This document shows, in pieces, positions 33,565-44,155 of a stretch of 64,000 nt of DNA. The stretch is from Prochlorococcus marinus str. MIT 0919 (GTDB lineage Bacteria > Cyanobacteriota > Cyanobacteriia > PCC-6307 > Cyanobiaceae). The stretch's first letter is position 1, and each line of letters starts with the position of its first letter. A model generated the notes under the pieces. That model made no database searches. It saw nothing but the letters and a program-made list of their open reading frames with translations, and had not been told where the DNA came from. The position numbers were made by a program, and so were the translations under genes. Location of the stretch: NCBI RefSeq assembly GCF_027359375.1, contig NZ_CP114779.1, positions 186,001 to 250,000 of the forward strand, given 5' to 3'.

Positions 33565-34176
33565 GTGGAAACCGATCAATTTAAAATGATACCGATTGTA
33601 ATTGAAGAAACAGGTCGTGGGGAAAGAGCCTTTGATATTTACTCTCGCCTTTTAAGAGAAAGAATTATTTTCCTTGGAGAGCCAGTTACCAGTGATTCTG
33701 CTAATAGAATAGTTGCTCAACTCTTATTCTTGGAAGCTGAAGATCCCGAAAAAGATATTTTTTTATATATAAATTCCCCAGGCGGCTCTGTTTATGATGG
33801 CCTTGGTATCTTCGATACGATGCAACACGTTAAGCCGGACATCCAAACCGTCTGCGTCGGCCTCGCAGCAAGTATGGGAGCTTTCCTTCTGTGTGCCGGT
33901 GCCAAAGGAAAGAGGAGTAGTCTTAGGCACTCGAGAATCATGATTCATCAACCTTTAGGTGGAGCAAGAGGCCAAGCAAGCGATATACGTATACAAGCAG
34001 ATGAAATTCTTTTCCTTAAAAATCGCCTTAATAAAGAATTAGCTGAAAGAACTAATCAGCCTCTAGAAAGAATTTCACAAGATACTGATAGAGATTTTTA
34101 TATGTCTCCTGAAGAAGCACTTAAGTATGGGTTAATAGATAATGTCTTTAGCAAGAGACCTGTAAATATTGTTTAG
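33565..34176 (+). CDS. clpP: ATP-dependent Clp protease proteolytic subunit
   Basis: 203 residues. The serine protease core is intact: catalytic Ser at ~103 in GLAASMGAF and His at ~128 in MIHQPLGG, with an Asp expected near [24 protein letters not shown] is also typical. It forms the ClpP barrel that degrades unfolded proteins fed by Clp ATPases. The listed start is GTG; an ATG at 33586 (MIPIVIEE) is a strong alternative. Cyanobacteria hold several clpP paralogues, and which one this is I cannot say. Confidence 0.95.
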   Translation: METDQFKMIPIVIEETGRGERAFDIYSRLLRERIIFLGEPVTSDSANRIVAQLLFLEAEDPEKDIFLYINSPGGSVYDGLGIFDTMQHVKPDIQTVCVGLAASMGAFLLCAGAKGKRSSLRHSRIMIHQPLGGARGQASDIRIQADEILFLKNRLNKELAERTNQPLERISQDTDRDFYMSPEEALKYGLIDNVFSKRPVNIV

Positions 34177-34215
34177 ATTTTTATAATATATCTTACTTGT
34201 CTATTTACTTTGCAA

Positions 34216-36123
34216 TTACTCATTTTCTACTTTCTTTTTATTAGGAATATTTGAATAGTTTGATAGAACCTTTCTAAATTCATCTCCGTCCATAGTTTCT
34301 TTCTCAACAAGTATATCTACAAGTTTATCCATTGCTGTTTTGTTGTTTCTGATTATTTCTAGTGTTTCTTTATAACAGCCTTTTACTATTTTTCTAACTT
34401 GGTCATCTATTTGTTTGGCTATTGCATCAGAAATATCATTTCTGGTCATTAAATCTCTTCCAATAAAAACTTCTTGCGAGCCGCTTTCTAGTGAAACTGG
34501 ACCTAAATTACTCATCCCAAACCTTGTAACCATTTGACGAGCCATTGATGCAACTTGTTGAATATCTCCCCCTGCTCCTGTAGTTACTTCTCCGTCTCCA
34601 AAAATAACATCTTCCGCTGCTCTTCCACCTAAGGCTCCCATTATTCTTGCTTTTAATTGAGCCTTGCTAACTAGCATTTGTTCATCATCGGGAGAGAACC
34701 ATGTAAGACCTTTTGCTTGACCTCTAGGAATTAGAGTTACCTTTTGTACAGGGTCATGATCTTTTACAAGTGAACCAATAATTGCATGTCCCACTTCGTG
34801 ATATGCAATTAATCGTTTACTTCTTCCATCAGTTAAAGGTTGACCTTCCATTCCTGCAATTATCCTGTCTACTGCATCATCTATCTCTAAAATACTGATT
34901 GAATCCTTTCTTCTCCTGGCTGTAAGTATAGCTGCCTCGTTTAACAAGTTTGCAAGATCTGCTCCTGTAAAACCTGGAGTTCTTCTTGCTATATTTTCAA
35001 GAGATAAAACCTTGTCAAGTTTTTTATTCCTTGAATGAACTTCTAGTATTGATAGTCGACCTTTTATATCAGGTGCATCTACAGATACTTGTCTGTCAAA
35101 TCTTCCAGGTCTCATCAATGCTGAATCTAGAACATCCGGCCTATTTGTTGCAGCAATAATAATTATCCCACTATTTCCTTCAAAACCATCCATTTCTGTA
35201 AGCAATTGGTTAAGAGTTTGCTCTCTTTCATCATTTCCTCCGCCAATTCCCGCACCTCGCTGTCTTCCAACTGCATCTATTTCATCAATAAAAATCAAAC
35301 AAGGACTATTCTCTTTTGCCCGTTTAAATAAATCTCTTACTCTGCTTGCTCCTACTCCAACAAACATTTCAACAAACTCTGAACCTGATAGAGAGAAGAA
35401 AGGTACCCCTGCTTCGCCAGCAATTGCTTTTGCTAGAAGTGTTTTACCAGTCCCAGGAGGACCTACGAGTAGAACCCCCTTTGGTATCTCAGCACCCACA
35501 GAAGTAAACCTTTCTGGTTGTTTCAAAAATGTGACCACCTCTTCTAGATCTTGCTTTGCTTCATTTACTCCTGCTACATCATCAAATTTCACTCCTGTTT
35601 CCGCCTCCATTGCAAACCTTGCTTTTGTTTTACCAAATTGCATAGCCTGCCCAGGTCCACCGGGCATTGAATTCGACCTTCTAGCTAAAAATATTAATCC
35701 TCCAATTAAAAGAATTGGAAAGAAGAGGTTACCAATTATTCCAAGGGCAGGTGGAGGTGTTTTTGTTGGATGTATATCGAAACTTATGCCTTCCTCCTTA
35801 AGCTTATTTATAAGTTCTGGGGCTAAGCCAGGAAGGTCTACTCTTATTCTTTGAACCCTATTGTCTAACTCAGGATCTATAGCTTCAACAACTGCATTTC
35901 TACCACCATCAAAAATATCTACAGAGGTAACACGACCTGAATTTATATAGTCAATGAATCTTCCATAACTCATTCTTGAGACTGCAGAGTTTCTTGAACT
36001 AAGAGAAGAATTGCTTTGACTGATTACTTGAGTCCCTCCATTCCCAAGAACTTGCCAACTTATTAGGACAATCATGCCTATAGGGAGCAACCAAAGAAGT
36101 ATTAGCCTTAATCTCTGATTCAT
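34216..36123 (-). CDS. ftsH: ATP-dependent zinc metalloprotease FtsH
   Basis: 635 residues. Two N-terminal membrane spans flank a periplasmic or luminal domain ([20 protein letters not shown], then [15 protein letters not shown]). The AAA core has Walker A GPPGTGKT, Walker [17 protein letters not shown] and the second region of homology ([18 protein letters not shown]). The zinc site HEVGH lies near residue 443. It degrades membrane proteins such as photodamaged D1. A 114-base gap with no gene separates it from the permease gene upstream. Confidence 0.97.
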   Translation of the reverse strand: MNQRLRLILLWLLPIGMIVLISWQVLGNGGTQVISQSNSSLSSRNSAVSRMSYGRFIDYINSGRVTSVDIFDGGRNAVVEAIDPELDNRVQRIRVDLPGLAPELINKLKEEGISFDIHPTKTPPPALGIIGNLFFPILLIGGLIFLARRSNSMPGGPGQAMQFGKTKARFAMEAETGVKFDDVAGVNEAKQDLEEVVTFLKQPERFTSVGAEIPKGVLLVGPPGTGKTLLAKAIAGEAGVPFFSLSGSEFVEMFVGVGASRVRDLFKRAKENSPCLIFIDEIDAVGRQRGAGIGGGNDEREQTLNQLLTEMDGFEGNSGIIIIAATNRPDVLDSALMRPGRFDRQVSVDAPDIKGRLSILEVHSRNKKLDKVLSLENIARRTPGFTGADLANLLNEAAILTARRRKDSISILEIDDAVDRIIAGMEGQPLTDGRSKRLIAYHEVGHAIIGSLVKDHDPVQKVTLIPRGQAKGLTWFSPDDEQMLVSKAQLKARIMGALGGRAAEDVIFGDGEVTTGAGGDIQQVASMARQMVTRFGMSNLGPVSLESGSQEVFIGRDLMTRNDISDAIAKQIDDQVRKIVKGCYKETLEIIRNNKTAMDKLVDILVEKETMDGDEFRKVLSNYSNIPNKKKVENE

Positions 36124-36237
36124 AAATAAAGATTTTTTTTTATTCTAGGGTGATTTGCCCCTTGACTGTTGGTTTTTTTTAATGGTTGCTTGTATTTAAT
36201 AAAAGTTTTTAGGAGATGATGTAACCCTAGGTAATTT

Positions 36238-37467
36238 TTATAAACTTCTTAAGGCAACAATTGGATCAAGTTTTGCAGCTCTTTTTGCTGGTAATACTCC
36301 AAAGACTAAACCAATAGATCCAGATAATGAAACTGTGATTAGTATTATTTTTGCCCCAATCTCTGCTGGTAAAGGACTTACAAGAGCTATTGAGCCAACT
36401 GAACCTATACCTACAATTGTCCCCACAACACCACCAAGAATAGAAAGTATTAGAGATTCAATAAGGAATTGAAGCAGAATATCGGTACTTCTAGCACCTA
36501 AGGCTTTTCTTAATCCTATTTCCTCAGTTCTTTCACTTACAGATACGAGCATTATGTTCATAATTCCTATGCCACCAACTATTAAAGATATTCCACCAAT
36601 AGCAGCTAGCATAAGTGTTAAGCCTCCTGTTATTGAGGAGACAATGCTTAGTGCATCTTTCTGTGACCTAACTGCAAAATCATCATCCTTACTTATCTTA
36701 TGTCTTTGCCTAAGTAGATTAGTTATTTGAAACTTAGCAGGATTGATTGATTTTTCATTGATTGCTTCTATGCTTATAAAACTTAAACTTACACCAAATG
36801 TAGGGTCTTTGCCAGTGATCTTATTTACCATAGTTGAAAGAGGTATATATACGTTTTTATCCTGATTGCTTCCAAAAACTGCTCCCTTAGGTTCCATAAC
36901 TCCTATTATTTCAAAAGATTGATCTTTTATTCTTAGCTTTCTTCCAATAGCTTTACTATTTTTAAACAACTCCGAATTTAAATCGGAGCCAATTATAGAA
37001 ACATTTCTTGCAGAATTTATATCTTCCTTGGATATAAACCTTCCATTAGCTATCTCGAAACTTCTAACTTGTAGGAAATCTGGAGTAACTCCAAGAATTG
37101 ATGAACTAAAACTTTTGGACTTAAATTGAATAACCTCGTTAGAAGATATTTGAGGTGCAACTCTTTTGACTGTTGGGACTTGCTCTCTTATTGCTTGTGC
37201 ATCTTTTAGTACAAGATTTCTTGGAAAAGCTATTCCTCTACGCCTTGTGTCATTATTACCTGGAACTATAAAAAGTACATTTGCACCTAAATTGCTAAGT
37301 TGGTTCGCGGCCAGATTTTGCGCACCTTTCCCTACCCCTACTAGTGTTATTACAGATGCATTGCCAATTATAATACCTAACATTGTTAAGGAACTTCTCA
37401 GCTTATTTGCTCTTAATGTCCTTACTGACATTAACAAAATCTCTTTAATTGATATCTTCCTTGACAT
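36238..37467 (-). CDS. MacB/FtsX-type ABC transporter permease
   Basis: 409 residues. A first membrane span near residue 25 (LRSSLTMLGIIIGNASVITL) is followed by a large periplasmic domain and three C-terminal spans (LMLAAIGGISLIVGGIGIMN and beyond). NIMLVSVSERTEEIGLRKAL is the MacB-family signature. Such permeases use mechanotransmission with a cytoplasmic ATPase and often an adaptor. No ATPase or adaptor gene lies beside it, so its partners are elsewhere. It is 7 bases after pyk and probably co-transcribed. Confidence 0.9.
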   Translation of the reverse strand: MSRKISIKEILLMSVRTLRANKLRSSLTMLGIIIGNASVITLVGVGKGAQNLAANQLSNLGANVLFIVPGNNDTRRRGIAFPRNLVLKDAQAIREQVPTVKRVAPQISSNEVIQFKSKSFSSSILGVTPDFLQVRSFEIANGRFISKEDINSARNVSIIGSDLNSELFKNSKAIGRKLRIKDQSFEIIGVMEPKGAVFGSNQDKNVYIPLSTMVNKITGKDPTFGVSLSFISIEAINEKSINPAKFQITNLLRQRHKISKDDDFAVRSQKDALSIVSSITGGLTLMLAAIGGISLIVGGIGIMNIMLVSVSERTEEIGLRKALGARSTDILLQFLIESLILSILGGVVGTIVGIGSVGSIALVSPLPAEIGAKIILITVSLSGSIGLVFGVLPAKRAAKLDPIVALRSL

Positions 37468-37474
37468 TATTCAA

Positions 37475-39229
37475 TTACAATCTTGGCGATATACTTTGCG
37501 AGTTACCTCTATAAATAACACCATCTTTCATCTTTATTGTAACTATATCTCCATTCCTTACGATATCAGTTATTCCTTCAACTTCTTCAATATAAGGTAC
37601 ATCTAATGTGACTCCTTTGCTCTTCTCCCCTTCAAAAATTATACTAGCTGCATATTTAATTGCTTTTGGAAGATCAACCAATTTTTTATGAATAACTATT
37701 ATCTCACCCTGCTTTATTTCTGAAAGATCAACAATTTCTTTTATTAATCTTATTTTGCCACTTATTGAATTATTACTTTGAGATTTACCTCTAGCAATAA
37801 CATCGTTAACTATCCCAACCTTTATTAAATCAGTGGAACCACTTATGCCAGTGAGTGTGCCTGCCGTTTGGACAACAAGATCGCCAGGTTTGAGTAGACC
37901 ATAATTTTGTGCTATTTCCATAGCCAAACCAAAAGTCTTAGTTGTTGTTTCTTGTGTTGGAACTACTAATGGTCTTACACCCCAAACTAATTGAAGTCTT
38001 CTGGCGACAGTTGGTTCACTTGTAATAGCAAGAACTGGAGTAGGAGGTCTGAATTTACTAACATTATGAGCTGTAGATCCACTTTTGGTTAAAGGCAATA
38101 TTGCGGTTGCATTTAATTGTCTAGCAATAGAGCTCACAGCTGCACTTATAGCATTAGGAATGGTACTAGGAAGATGACTCTCTAGGGCTCTTTGGGGATA
38201 ATCTTTCTCAATCCTTCTAGCAATAGTTGCCATCGTTTTCACTGCTTCAATTGGATAGTCTCCAACAGCAGTTTCATTTGAAAGCATTACTGCATCTGTA
38301 CCATCGAGAATTGCATTTGCGACATCGCTAACTTCTGCTCTAGTTGGTCTTGGACTTGATGCCATTGAATCAAGCATTTGAGTTGCAGTGATAATGGGTA
38401 TCCCAAGACTGTTCGATTTTTTGATTAATTCTTTTTGGAGTAAAGGAACTTCTTCGGCAGGGACTTCAACCCCTAGATCTCCCCTCGCAACCATTACCCC
38501 ATCACATAAACGGAGTATTGAATCGATTTGGTCGATAGCTTCGAATTTTTCTATTTTGGCTACTACTGGAGTAGTAAAGCCATGAGATCTTATTAATTCT
38601 TTTATTTCTTTCATGTCAGCTGGGTTTCTTACAAAACTTAAGGCGACCCAATCAACTCCTTGAGAAAGACCAAATGCAAGATCTTTCTTATCTTTTTCTG
38701 TTAAAGCGTTTATAGATAATTGAACATCTGGGAAATTTACACCTTTGTTATTTGAAAGTATTCCTCCAACGACAACCTTGCAATGAAGAGTTTTTGCCTT
38801 TTTATCTATTTTTTCAACAACCATCTCTACTCTGCCATCATCTAAGAGAATCCTTTTATTTTCTGAAACTTCATCAATTAATTTTTCATAGGTAACATTT
38901 GCTACTTTTTGATTACATTCAACTTCTCTTGATGTCAAAAGGAATTCATCCCCTGCAGATAGCTTGATTGGTCCATCCTTAAACCTGCCTAACCTTATTT
39001 TGGGACCTTGTAAATCCTGGAGAATCCCTATTTTTACTTCCAAGTCCGCTTCTACTTCCCTAATAGTTTTAATGCGTTGCTGATGCTCACTATGGTCTCC
39101 GTGAGAAAAATTCAGCCTAAAGGTTGTTGCTCCTGCTCTGACAAGTTCAGAAATCTTCTCATGGCTTTCTGTTGCAGGACCAATAGTTGCAACGATCTTA
39201 GTTCTTCTTCTAAAAGGTATTTTTGTCAT
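37475..39229 (-). CDS. pyk: Pyruvate kinase with C-terminal extra domain
   Basis: 584 residues. It shows RRTKIVATIGPATESHEKIS at the start, FRLNFSHGDHSEH and VAKIEKFEAIDQIDSILRLC, then CDGVMVARGDLGVEVP with the catalytic residues. Converts PEP and ADP to pyruvate and ATP. The last ~100 residues (LSEIKQGEIIVIHKKLVDLP and beyond) match the PEP-utilising swivelling domain found as an extra C-terminal domain in many bacterial pyruvate kinases, likely modulating regulation. It is divergent from the MazG-like gene. Confidence 0.96.
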   Translation of the reverse strand: MTKIPFRRRTKIVATIGPATESHEKISELVRAGATTFRLNFSHGDHSEHQQRIKTIREVEADLEVKIGILQDLQGPKIRLGRFKDGPIKLSAGDEFLLTSREVECNQKVANVTYEKLIDEVSENKRILLDDGRVEMVVEKIDKKAKTLHCKVVVGGILSNNKGVNFPDVQLSINALTEKDKKDLAFGLSQGVDWVALSFVRNPADMKEIKELIRSHGFTTPVVAKIEKFEAIDQIDSILRLCDGVMVARGDLGVEVPAEEVPLLQKELIKKSNSLGIPIITATQMLDSMASSPRPTRAEVSDVANAILDGTDAVMLSNETAVGDYPIEAVKTMATIARRIEKDYPQRALESHLPSTIPNAISAAVSSIARQLNATAILPLTKSGSTAHNVSKFRPPTPVLAITSEPTVARRLQLVWGVRPLVVPTQETTTKTFGLAMEIAQNYGLLKPGDLVVQTAGTLTGISGSTDLIKVGIVNDVIARGKSQSNNSISGKIRLIKEIVDLSEIKQGEIIVIHKKLVDLPKAIKYAASIIFEGEKSKGVTLDVPYIEEVEGITDIVRNGDIVTIKMKDGVIYRGNSQSISPRL

Positions 39230-39306
39230 TAGCTGGACCTTTGATACTCAGAAAAATAAGATTTGGAGTACACGGAAATTCCTCTTTGCTTTTCTAATTA
39301 CTTATC

Positions 39307-39636
39307 ATGGACCTGAATCAGTACCAACACAAATCAAGAGAGACAGCTCTTTACCCAAATTCAGGGAAAAACCCTATTTATCCAACACTTGGCCTAGTAG
39401 GCGAAGCTGGAGAAGTCGCTGATAAAGTTAAGAAGGTATTGAGAGACAACCAAGGAAAATTTGATAGTGAAGTTAAAAATTCAATAAAATATGAACTTGG
39501 GGATGTTTTATGGTACTTGGCTCAATTATCTACAGAATTTGGATTCACCCTGGAAGATGTTGCACAAACAAATCTTGATAAGTTGTCTAGCAGAGCCAAA
39601 AGAGGAAGGATTAAGGGCAGTGGTGATATGAGGTGA
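39307..39636 (+). CDS. MazG-like nucleotide pyrophosphohydrolase
   Basis: 109 residues. The helical core shows PTLGLVGEAGEVADKVKKVL and YELGDVLWYLAQLSTEFG, the E-x-x-E and E-x-x-D metal sites of the all-alpha NTP pyrophosphohydrolases. It is half the length of two-domain MazG, so it is a single-domain form. It probably hydrolyses non-canonical nucleotides; the substrate is not predictable. It converges on yggT with 14 bases between. Confidence 0.85.
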   Translation: MDLNQYQHKSRETALYPNSGKNPIYPTLGLVGEAGEVADKVKKVLRDNQGKFDSEVKNSIKYELGDVLWYLAQLSTEFGFTLEDVAQTNLDKLSSRAKRGRIKGSGDMR

Positions 39637-39650
39637 TATGCAAATTAAGA

Positions 39651-39953
39651 TTAGTAATTTAATAGACTGCTATTTAAGAAAGCGAATCGGATATTATTTA
39701 TTAAGCTTGTTGATAGATTAAGAACTAAGAATGCAAGTATAGGAGATATGTCTAAGCCTCCTAAAGGAGGGATTATACCTCTAAACATATTAAGATAAGG
39801 ATCTGTAATTGCACTAATATTGCTCAAAATAGGATTTGTCCAATCTAAATTTGGGAACCAGGTAAGCAATACTCTGATAATTAATATGTAGGAATAAATC
39901 AAAAGTGTTTGATTTAGAACCCCAAAAATATTGGAAATAATAGTTGCTGCCAT
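39651..39953 (-). CDS. YggT family membrane protein
   Basis: 100 residues with two YggT-type segments. The first span (LLIYSYILIIRVLLTWFPNL) is followed by the conserved ITDPYLNMFRGIIPPLGGLD, then a second span (ISPILAFLVLNLSTSLINNI). The family is linked to membrane organisation and, in plants, to cytochrome b6 assembly (CCB3) and nucleoid distribution (YLMG). The role here is inferred from family only. It lies 22 bases after scpB on the same strand. Confidence 0.88.
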   Translation of the reverse strand: MAATIISNIFGVLNQTLLIYSYILIIRVLLTWFPNLDWTNPILSNISAITDPYLNMFRGIIPPLGGLDISPILAFLVLNLSTSLINNIRFAFLNSSLLNY

Positions 39954-39975
39954 CTTTTAAGTAATTTGGATTATT

Positions 39976-40473
39976 TTAGGCCACTTTCTGGTCATTGGTT
40001 GATTTGATATCAGGAAGTACTGAGAATGTTCTATGGAAATTTTCTGAAAGGGTTAACCAATAGGACCTGCCTTCGCGCTGGCGCTTCCTTTCAACAAAGT
40101 CTTTTTCTACAAGTTCTTTTATATGTTCATATGCACTTGAGCCTCTTAAATCAACAAGCTCTGACTGAAGTATTCTCTTCTTCAAAGCAATTGTTCCAAG
40201 AGTCCTTAAAGTTGCGCCAGTCATATCAACTGGCAGGAGATTTTTCACTAGTTCTCCTAGACCTGAGCGAAGTTGAAGACTATATTTGCCCTTTTTTTCA
40301 TTTATTTCAAGAGCTGTATCTCTTTGAGAATAGCCTGCCATTAATGCAAATAATGCCTCTTCTATCAATTTTTCTGATTGCTCTACGATCTCAGCCATTT
40401 CTGAAATACTGAGAGGTTTCCCTTTTAAATAAAGCACAGCTTCCAACTTTGCTGGTAGTGAGATGTCTTGCAT
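39976..40473 (-). CDS. scpB: Segregation and condensation protein B
   Basis: 165 residues, a common length for ScpB. LPAKLEAVLYLKGKPLSISE begins the first winged helix and LRTLGTIALKKRILQSELVD the second. RGSSAYEHIKELVEKDFVER and GRSYWLTLSENFHRTFSVLP form the C-terminal end. It joins SMC and ScpA in the condensin complex for chromosome segregation. The start is ATG. The gap to ilvA is 74 bases on the same strand. Confidence 0.9.
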   Translation of the reverse strand: MQDISLPAKLEAVLYLKGKPLSISEMAEIVEQSEKLIEEALFALMAGYSQRDTALEINEKKGKYSLQLRSGLGELVKNLLPVDMTGATLRTLGTIALKKRILQSELVDLRGSSAYEHIKELVEKDFVERKRQREGRSYWLTLSENFHRTFSVLPDIKSTNDQKVA

Positions 40474-40547
40474 GACATTGCTCTTTAATGGGGCGACATC
40501 TTTTTTGATAGGTCAAAAAGCAATTGATTATCTAAAAAATAACTTGA

Positions 40548-42092
40548 TTAGCCGTTGTGTGCACCTAGGAAGAGTTTATAAGCTGGATTTTTTGTTTCAT
40601 CCCAGCTTTTATATCCAATCTCTTTTAGAAAGGCTTTCCAATTATTCATATCATGATTGTCAACAATTACCCCTATGACAATTCTCCCAATATCAGCACC
40701 ATGGTTTCTGTAATGGAAAATACTTATGCTCCACTCAGGTCTCATGGAATCGACGAATTGCATTAAAGCCCCTGGCCTTTCTGGAAACTCAAAGCGGTAA
40801 AGCAATTCACTTGAATCCCTTTTGGACAAATTATTTAATGCTTTTGGCAGCCTTCCGCCAACCATGTGTCGCAAGTGAACTTTAGATAGTTCGTCTTCAC
40901 TAAGATCAAGACATTTAAAGTTAAAAGATCTTATTTGATGAATTAGTTCGTTTTTATCAGATTTACCCTTTACCTCTACCCCCATAAATATTTGAGCATT
41001 ATCAGCTTCTGACATTCGATAACTAAATTCTGTCAGACTTCTTTTTCCTAAAATCTTGCAGAGGTTTTTTAGGCTACCGGCTTTTTCTGGTATCTCTACA
41101 GCAAACATTGCTTCTCTTTCTTCCCCAAGCTCTGCTCTTTCTGCTACAAACCTAAGTCTTTCAAAATTCATATTTGCGCCACAGGCTATAGCAACCAAGC
41201 TCTTTCCAGTTAATTTTTTATTTAGAACATCAGATTTAAGACCAGCTATTGATAGGGCTCCAGCTGGCTCAAGAATGGATCTAGTGTCTTCAAATACATC
41301 CTTTATTGCTGCACAAATTTCATCTGTGCTCACATTTATCATCCTGTCTACATATTTTTTAGCTAACTCAAAGGTATGTACTCCAACTTTGCTAACGGCA
41401 ACTCCGTCTGCAAACAGACCTATATCCTTCAATTCTATCCTTTTACCCTCTTTTAAAGAATCTGTCATGGCAGATGCTTCATAGGGTTCTACTCCAATTA
41501 TTTCTACATTAGGCCAGAGATTTTTAACATAAGCCGCAACTCCAGCAATTAGTCCTCCCCCTCCGACTGCTATGTAGATTGCATCTGGGGGAGTTTCAAT
41601 TTGAGAAAGAATTTCTCTACCAATAGTTCCTTGCCCTGCTATTACCTCTGGATCATCAAAAGGATGTATAAATACCAATCCATCCTTTTGATTTATTCTT
41701 TTAGCCTCGTGATAAGCATCATCATAGGTATCTCCATGGAGGATTACTTCGGCATCAAGATTTCGAACCGCTGAAACCTTTGTTTCAGGGGTTGTTATAG
41801 GCATGACAATTACAGCTTTACATTTTAGGTAAGCAGCACTTAGTGCAACGCCCTGAGCATGATTTCCTGCGCTTGAGGCAACAACCCCTTTTTGTAATTC
41901 CTCCTCTGTTAGATGAGTCATTCTGTTATAAGCGCCTCTTAACTTAAATGAAAATACAGATTGAAGGTCTTCCCGTTTCAACCAAACCTGGTTTTTCAAT
42001 CTTTTGCTTAGAATTTTTGCTTTTTCTAAAGGGGTTTCTACCGCTACATCGTAGACGTGAGCTCTTAGGATTTTTTGCAAATAGTCCTCCAT
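40548..42092 (-). CDS. ilvA: Threonine ammonia-lyase (biosynthetic threonine dehydratase)
   Basis: 514 residues. The PLP-binding domain carries VFSFKLRGAYNRM with the catalytic Lys, and SSAGNHAQGVALSAAYLKCK and VGGGGLIAGVAAYVKNLWP bind the cofactor. The C-terminal third has two ACT-like regulatory domains (VEIPEKAGSLKNLCKILG and FEFPERPGALMQFVDSM), so isoleucine feedback is likely. Makes 2-oxobutanoate for isoleucine synthesis. It is divergent from dxs with 118 bases between. Confidence 0.96.
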   Translation of the reverse strand: MEDYLQKILRAHVYDVAVETPLEKAKILSKRLKNQVWLKREDLQSVFSFKLRGAYNRMTHLTEEELQKGVVASSAGNHAQGVALSAAYLKCKAVIVMPITTPETKVSAVRNLDAEVILHGDTYDDAYHEAKRINQKDGLVFIHPFDDPEVIAGQGTIGREILSQIETPPDAIYIAVGGGGLIAGVAAYVKNLWPNVEIIGVEPYEASAMTDSLKEGKRIELKDIGLFADGVAVSKVGVHTFELAKKYVDRMINVSTDEICAAIKDVFEDTRSILEPAGALSIAGLKSDVLNKKLTGKSLVAIACGANMNFERLRFVAERAELGEEREAMFAVEIPEKAGSLKNLCKILGKRSLTEFSYRMSEADNAQIFMGVEVKGKSDKNELIHQIRSFNFKCLDLSEDELSKVHLRHMVGGRLPKALNNLSKRDSSELLYRFEFPERPGALMQFVDSMRPEWSISIFHYRNHGADIGRIVIGVIVDNHDMNNWKAFLKEIGYKSWDETKNPAYKLFLGAHNG

Positions 42093-42210
42093 TACTTGAT
42101 TATGCCAATTTCAGCAGTTATTTGTTTTTTTTAAGCAATTTTCGATTAAGTAAGATTTTGGACGAAAATAGTAAAGACCTCGTAGATTGTTATAAATAAA
42201 TTAAAAGGTT

Positions 42211-44142
42211 ATGCGCCTGAGCGATGTTAGACATCCAAATCAATTGCATGGCTTGACTACTGCTCAGCTTGAAGACATCGCTTGCCAGATTAGAGAAAGG
42301 CATCTTCAAGTTGTTTCAACAAGTGGAGGGCATCTAGGCCCTGGGCTTGGAGTAGTTGAGTTGACACTTGCTTTATATCAGACACTTGATTTGGATGTGG
42401 ATAAAGTTGTTTGGGATGTAGGACATCAGGCTTATCCTCACAAATTGCTCACAGGCCGTTATGAAAATTTCAATACTCTTAGACAGAAAGATGGTGTTGC
42501 GGGCTATTTAAAAAGAACAGAAAGCGTTTTTGATCATTTTGGAGCTGGTCACGCAAGCACGTCTATATCAGCGGCATTAGGCATGGCATTTGCTCGAGAT
42601 AGGCTTGGAGAAAGTTATAAATGCGTTGCGGTAATAGGAGATGGAGCACTCACTGGTGGAATGGCATTAGAAGCTATTAATCATGCTGGGCATCTTCCTA
42701 ATACTCCATTTCTAGTTGTTTTAAATGACAACGATATGTCGATTTCGCCCCCAGTCGGAGCGTTATCAACTTATCTGAATCGTATGAGGCATAGTGCACC
42801 AGTTCAGTTTATTTCTGACAGTGTTCAAGAAAGTGTGAAAAATTTACCTTTTATAGGGAAGGACATACCACCAGAGCTTAAATCTCTAACAGGAAGTGTA
42901 AAGAGGTTGGCTGTTCCTAAAGTAGGTGCTGTTTTTGAGGAGTTAGGTTTTACTTATATGGGCCCAATAGATGGCCATGATATTGGGCAGATGGTTAGGA
43001 GTTTTCAGGCTGCTCATAGAGTAGGAGGACCAGTTCTAGTACATGTTGCTACTACTAAGGGTAAAGGTTATCCATATGCTGAAGTAGATCAGGTTGGATA
43101 CCATGCCCAATCTGCATTTGACTTAACTACTGGAAAGTCTATTCCTTCAAAATCTCCTAAACCTCCTAGTTATAGCAAGGTGTTTGGTCAAACATTGGTC
43201 AAAATATGCGAGCAGAATAATAAAGTTGTCGGAATAACAGCAGCCATGGCCACAGGTACAGGACTAGATCTCTTGCAAAAGGCCATACCTGATCAATATG
43301 TTGATGTTGGGATAGCTGAGCAACATGCTGTAACGCTTGCAGCTGGAATGGCTTGTGATGGATTGAGACCCGTAGTGGCTATATATAGTACTTTTCTTCA
43401 AAGAGCCTTTGATCAATTAATTCATGATGTAGGTATACAGAAGTTGCCAGTTACTTTTGTCCTTGATAGAGCAGGTATTGTTGGAGCTGATGGACCAACT
43501 CATCAAGGCCAATATGACCTTAGTTATTTAAGATCTGTTCCAAATTTCACCGTTATGGCTCCAAAAGATGAGAGCGAGCTCCAGAGAATGTTGATTACGT
43601 GTTTAGAGCATGATGGACCTTGTGCTTTACGAATACCAAGAGGGCCAGGTGAAGGAGTTACTTTGATGGAAGAAGGTTGGGAACCTTTGAAGATTGGTAG
43701 AGGTGAACTTCTTCTAGAAGGAGATGATCTATTGATTTTGGCTTATGGGGCAATGGTATCTCCAGCTATTAAAACAGCATCTTTACTTAAAGACTCAGGT
43801 ATTAGTACTACAGTCGTTAACGCCCGCTTCTTAAGACCTCTCGATCAAGCTCTGATTCATCCGCTCGCCAGAAGAATTGGGAAAGTTGTGACCATGGAGG
43901 AAGGAACTCTTTTAGGTGGGTTTGGATCAGCAGTAGTTGAGTCATTTTCAGATCAAGATCTTATGGTACCTACATTCAGAATTGGTATACCTGATAAATT
44001 GGTTGATCATGCAAGCCCACAACAAAGCAAGGAATCACTAGGCTTAACGCCGGATAAAATGACTCAATCAATTAAAAAAAGATTTGGATGGGATAACTCA
44101 GAGAAATTATTTTTAAGTAATAAAAGCTCTCAATCTATATAA
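42211..44142 (+). CDS. dxs: 1-deoxy-D-xylulose-5-phosphate synthase
   Basis: 643 residues. The thiamine diphosphate site is [18 protein letters not shown] with the DNDMSISP segment, followed by the transketolase central domain ([20 protein letters not shown]) and [20 protein letters not shown]. It is the first step of the MEP pathway, from pyruvate and glyceraldehyde-3-phosphate, feeding carotenoids, chlorophyll phytol and quinones. The start ATG is preceded by AAAGG. The next gene is 13 bases downstream, suggesting co-transcription. Confidence 0.97.
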   Translation: MRLSDVRHPNQLHGLTTAQLEDIACQIRERHLQVVSTSGGHLGPGLGVVELTLALYQTLDLDVDKVVWDVGHQAYPHKLLTGRYENFNTLRQKDGVAGYLKRTESVFDHFGAGHASTSISAALGMAFARDRLGESYKCVAVIGDGALTGGMALEAINHAGHLPNTPFLVVLNDNDMSISPPVGALSTYLNRMRHSAPVQFISDSVQESVKNLPFIGKDIPPELKSLTGSVKRLAVPKVGAVFEELGFTYMGPIDGHDIGQMVRSFQAAHRVGGPVLVHVATTKGKGYPYAEVDQVGYHAQSAFDLTTGKSIPSKSPKPPSYSKVFGQTLVKICEQNNKVVGITAAMATGTGLDLLQKAIPDQYVDVGIAEQHAVTLAAGMACDGLRPVVAIYSTFLQRAFDQLIHDVGIQKLPVTFVLDRAGIVGADGPTHQGQYDLSYLRSVPNFTVMAPKDESELQRMLITCLEHDGPCALRIPRGPGEGVTLMEEGWEPLKIGRGELLLEGDDLLILAYGAMVSPAIKTASLLKDSGISTTVVNARFLRPLDQALIHPLARRIGKVVTMEEGTLLGGFGSAVVESFSDQDLMVPTFRIGIPDKLVDHASPQQSKESLGLTPDKMTQSIKKRFGWDNSEKLFLSNKSSQSI

Positions 44143-44155
44143 ACTTAATTAATTA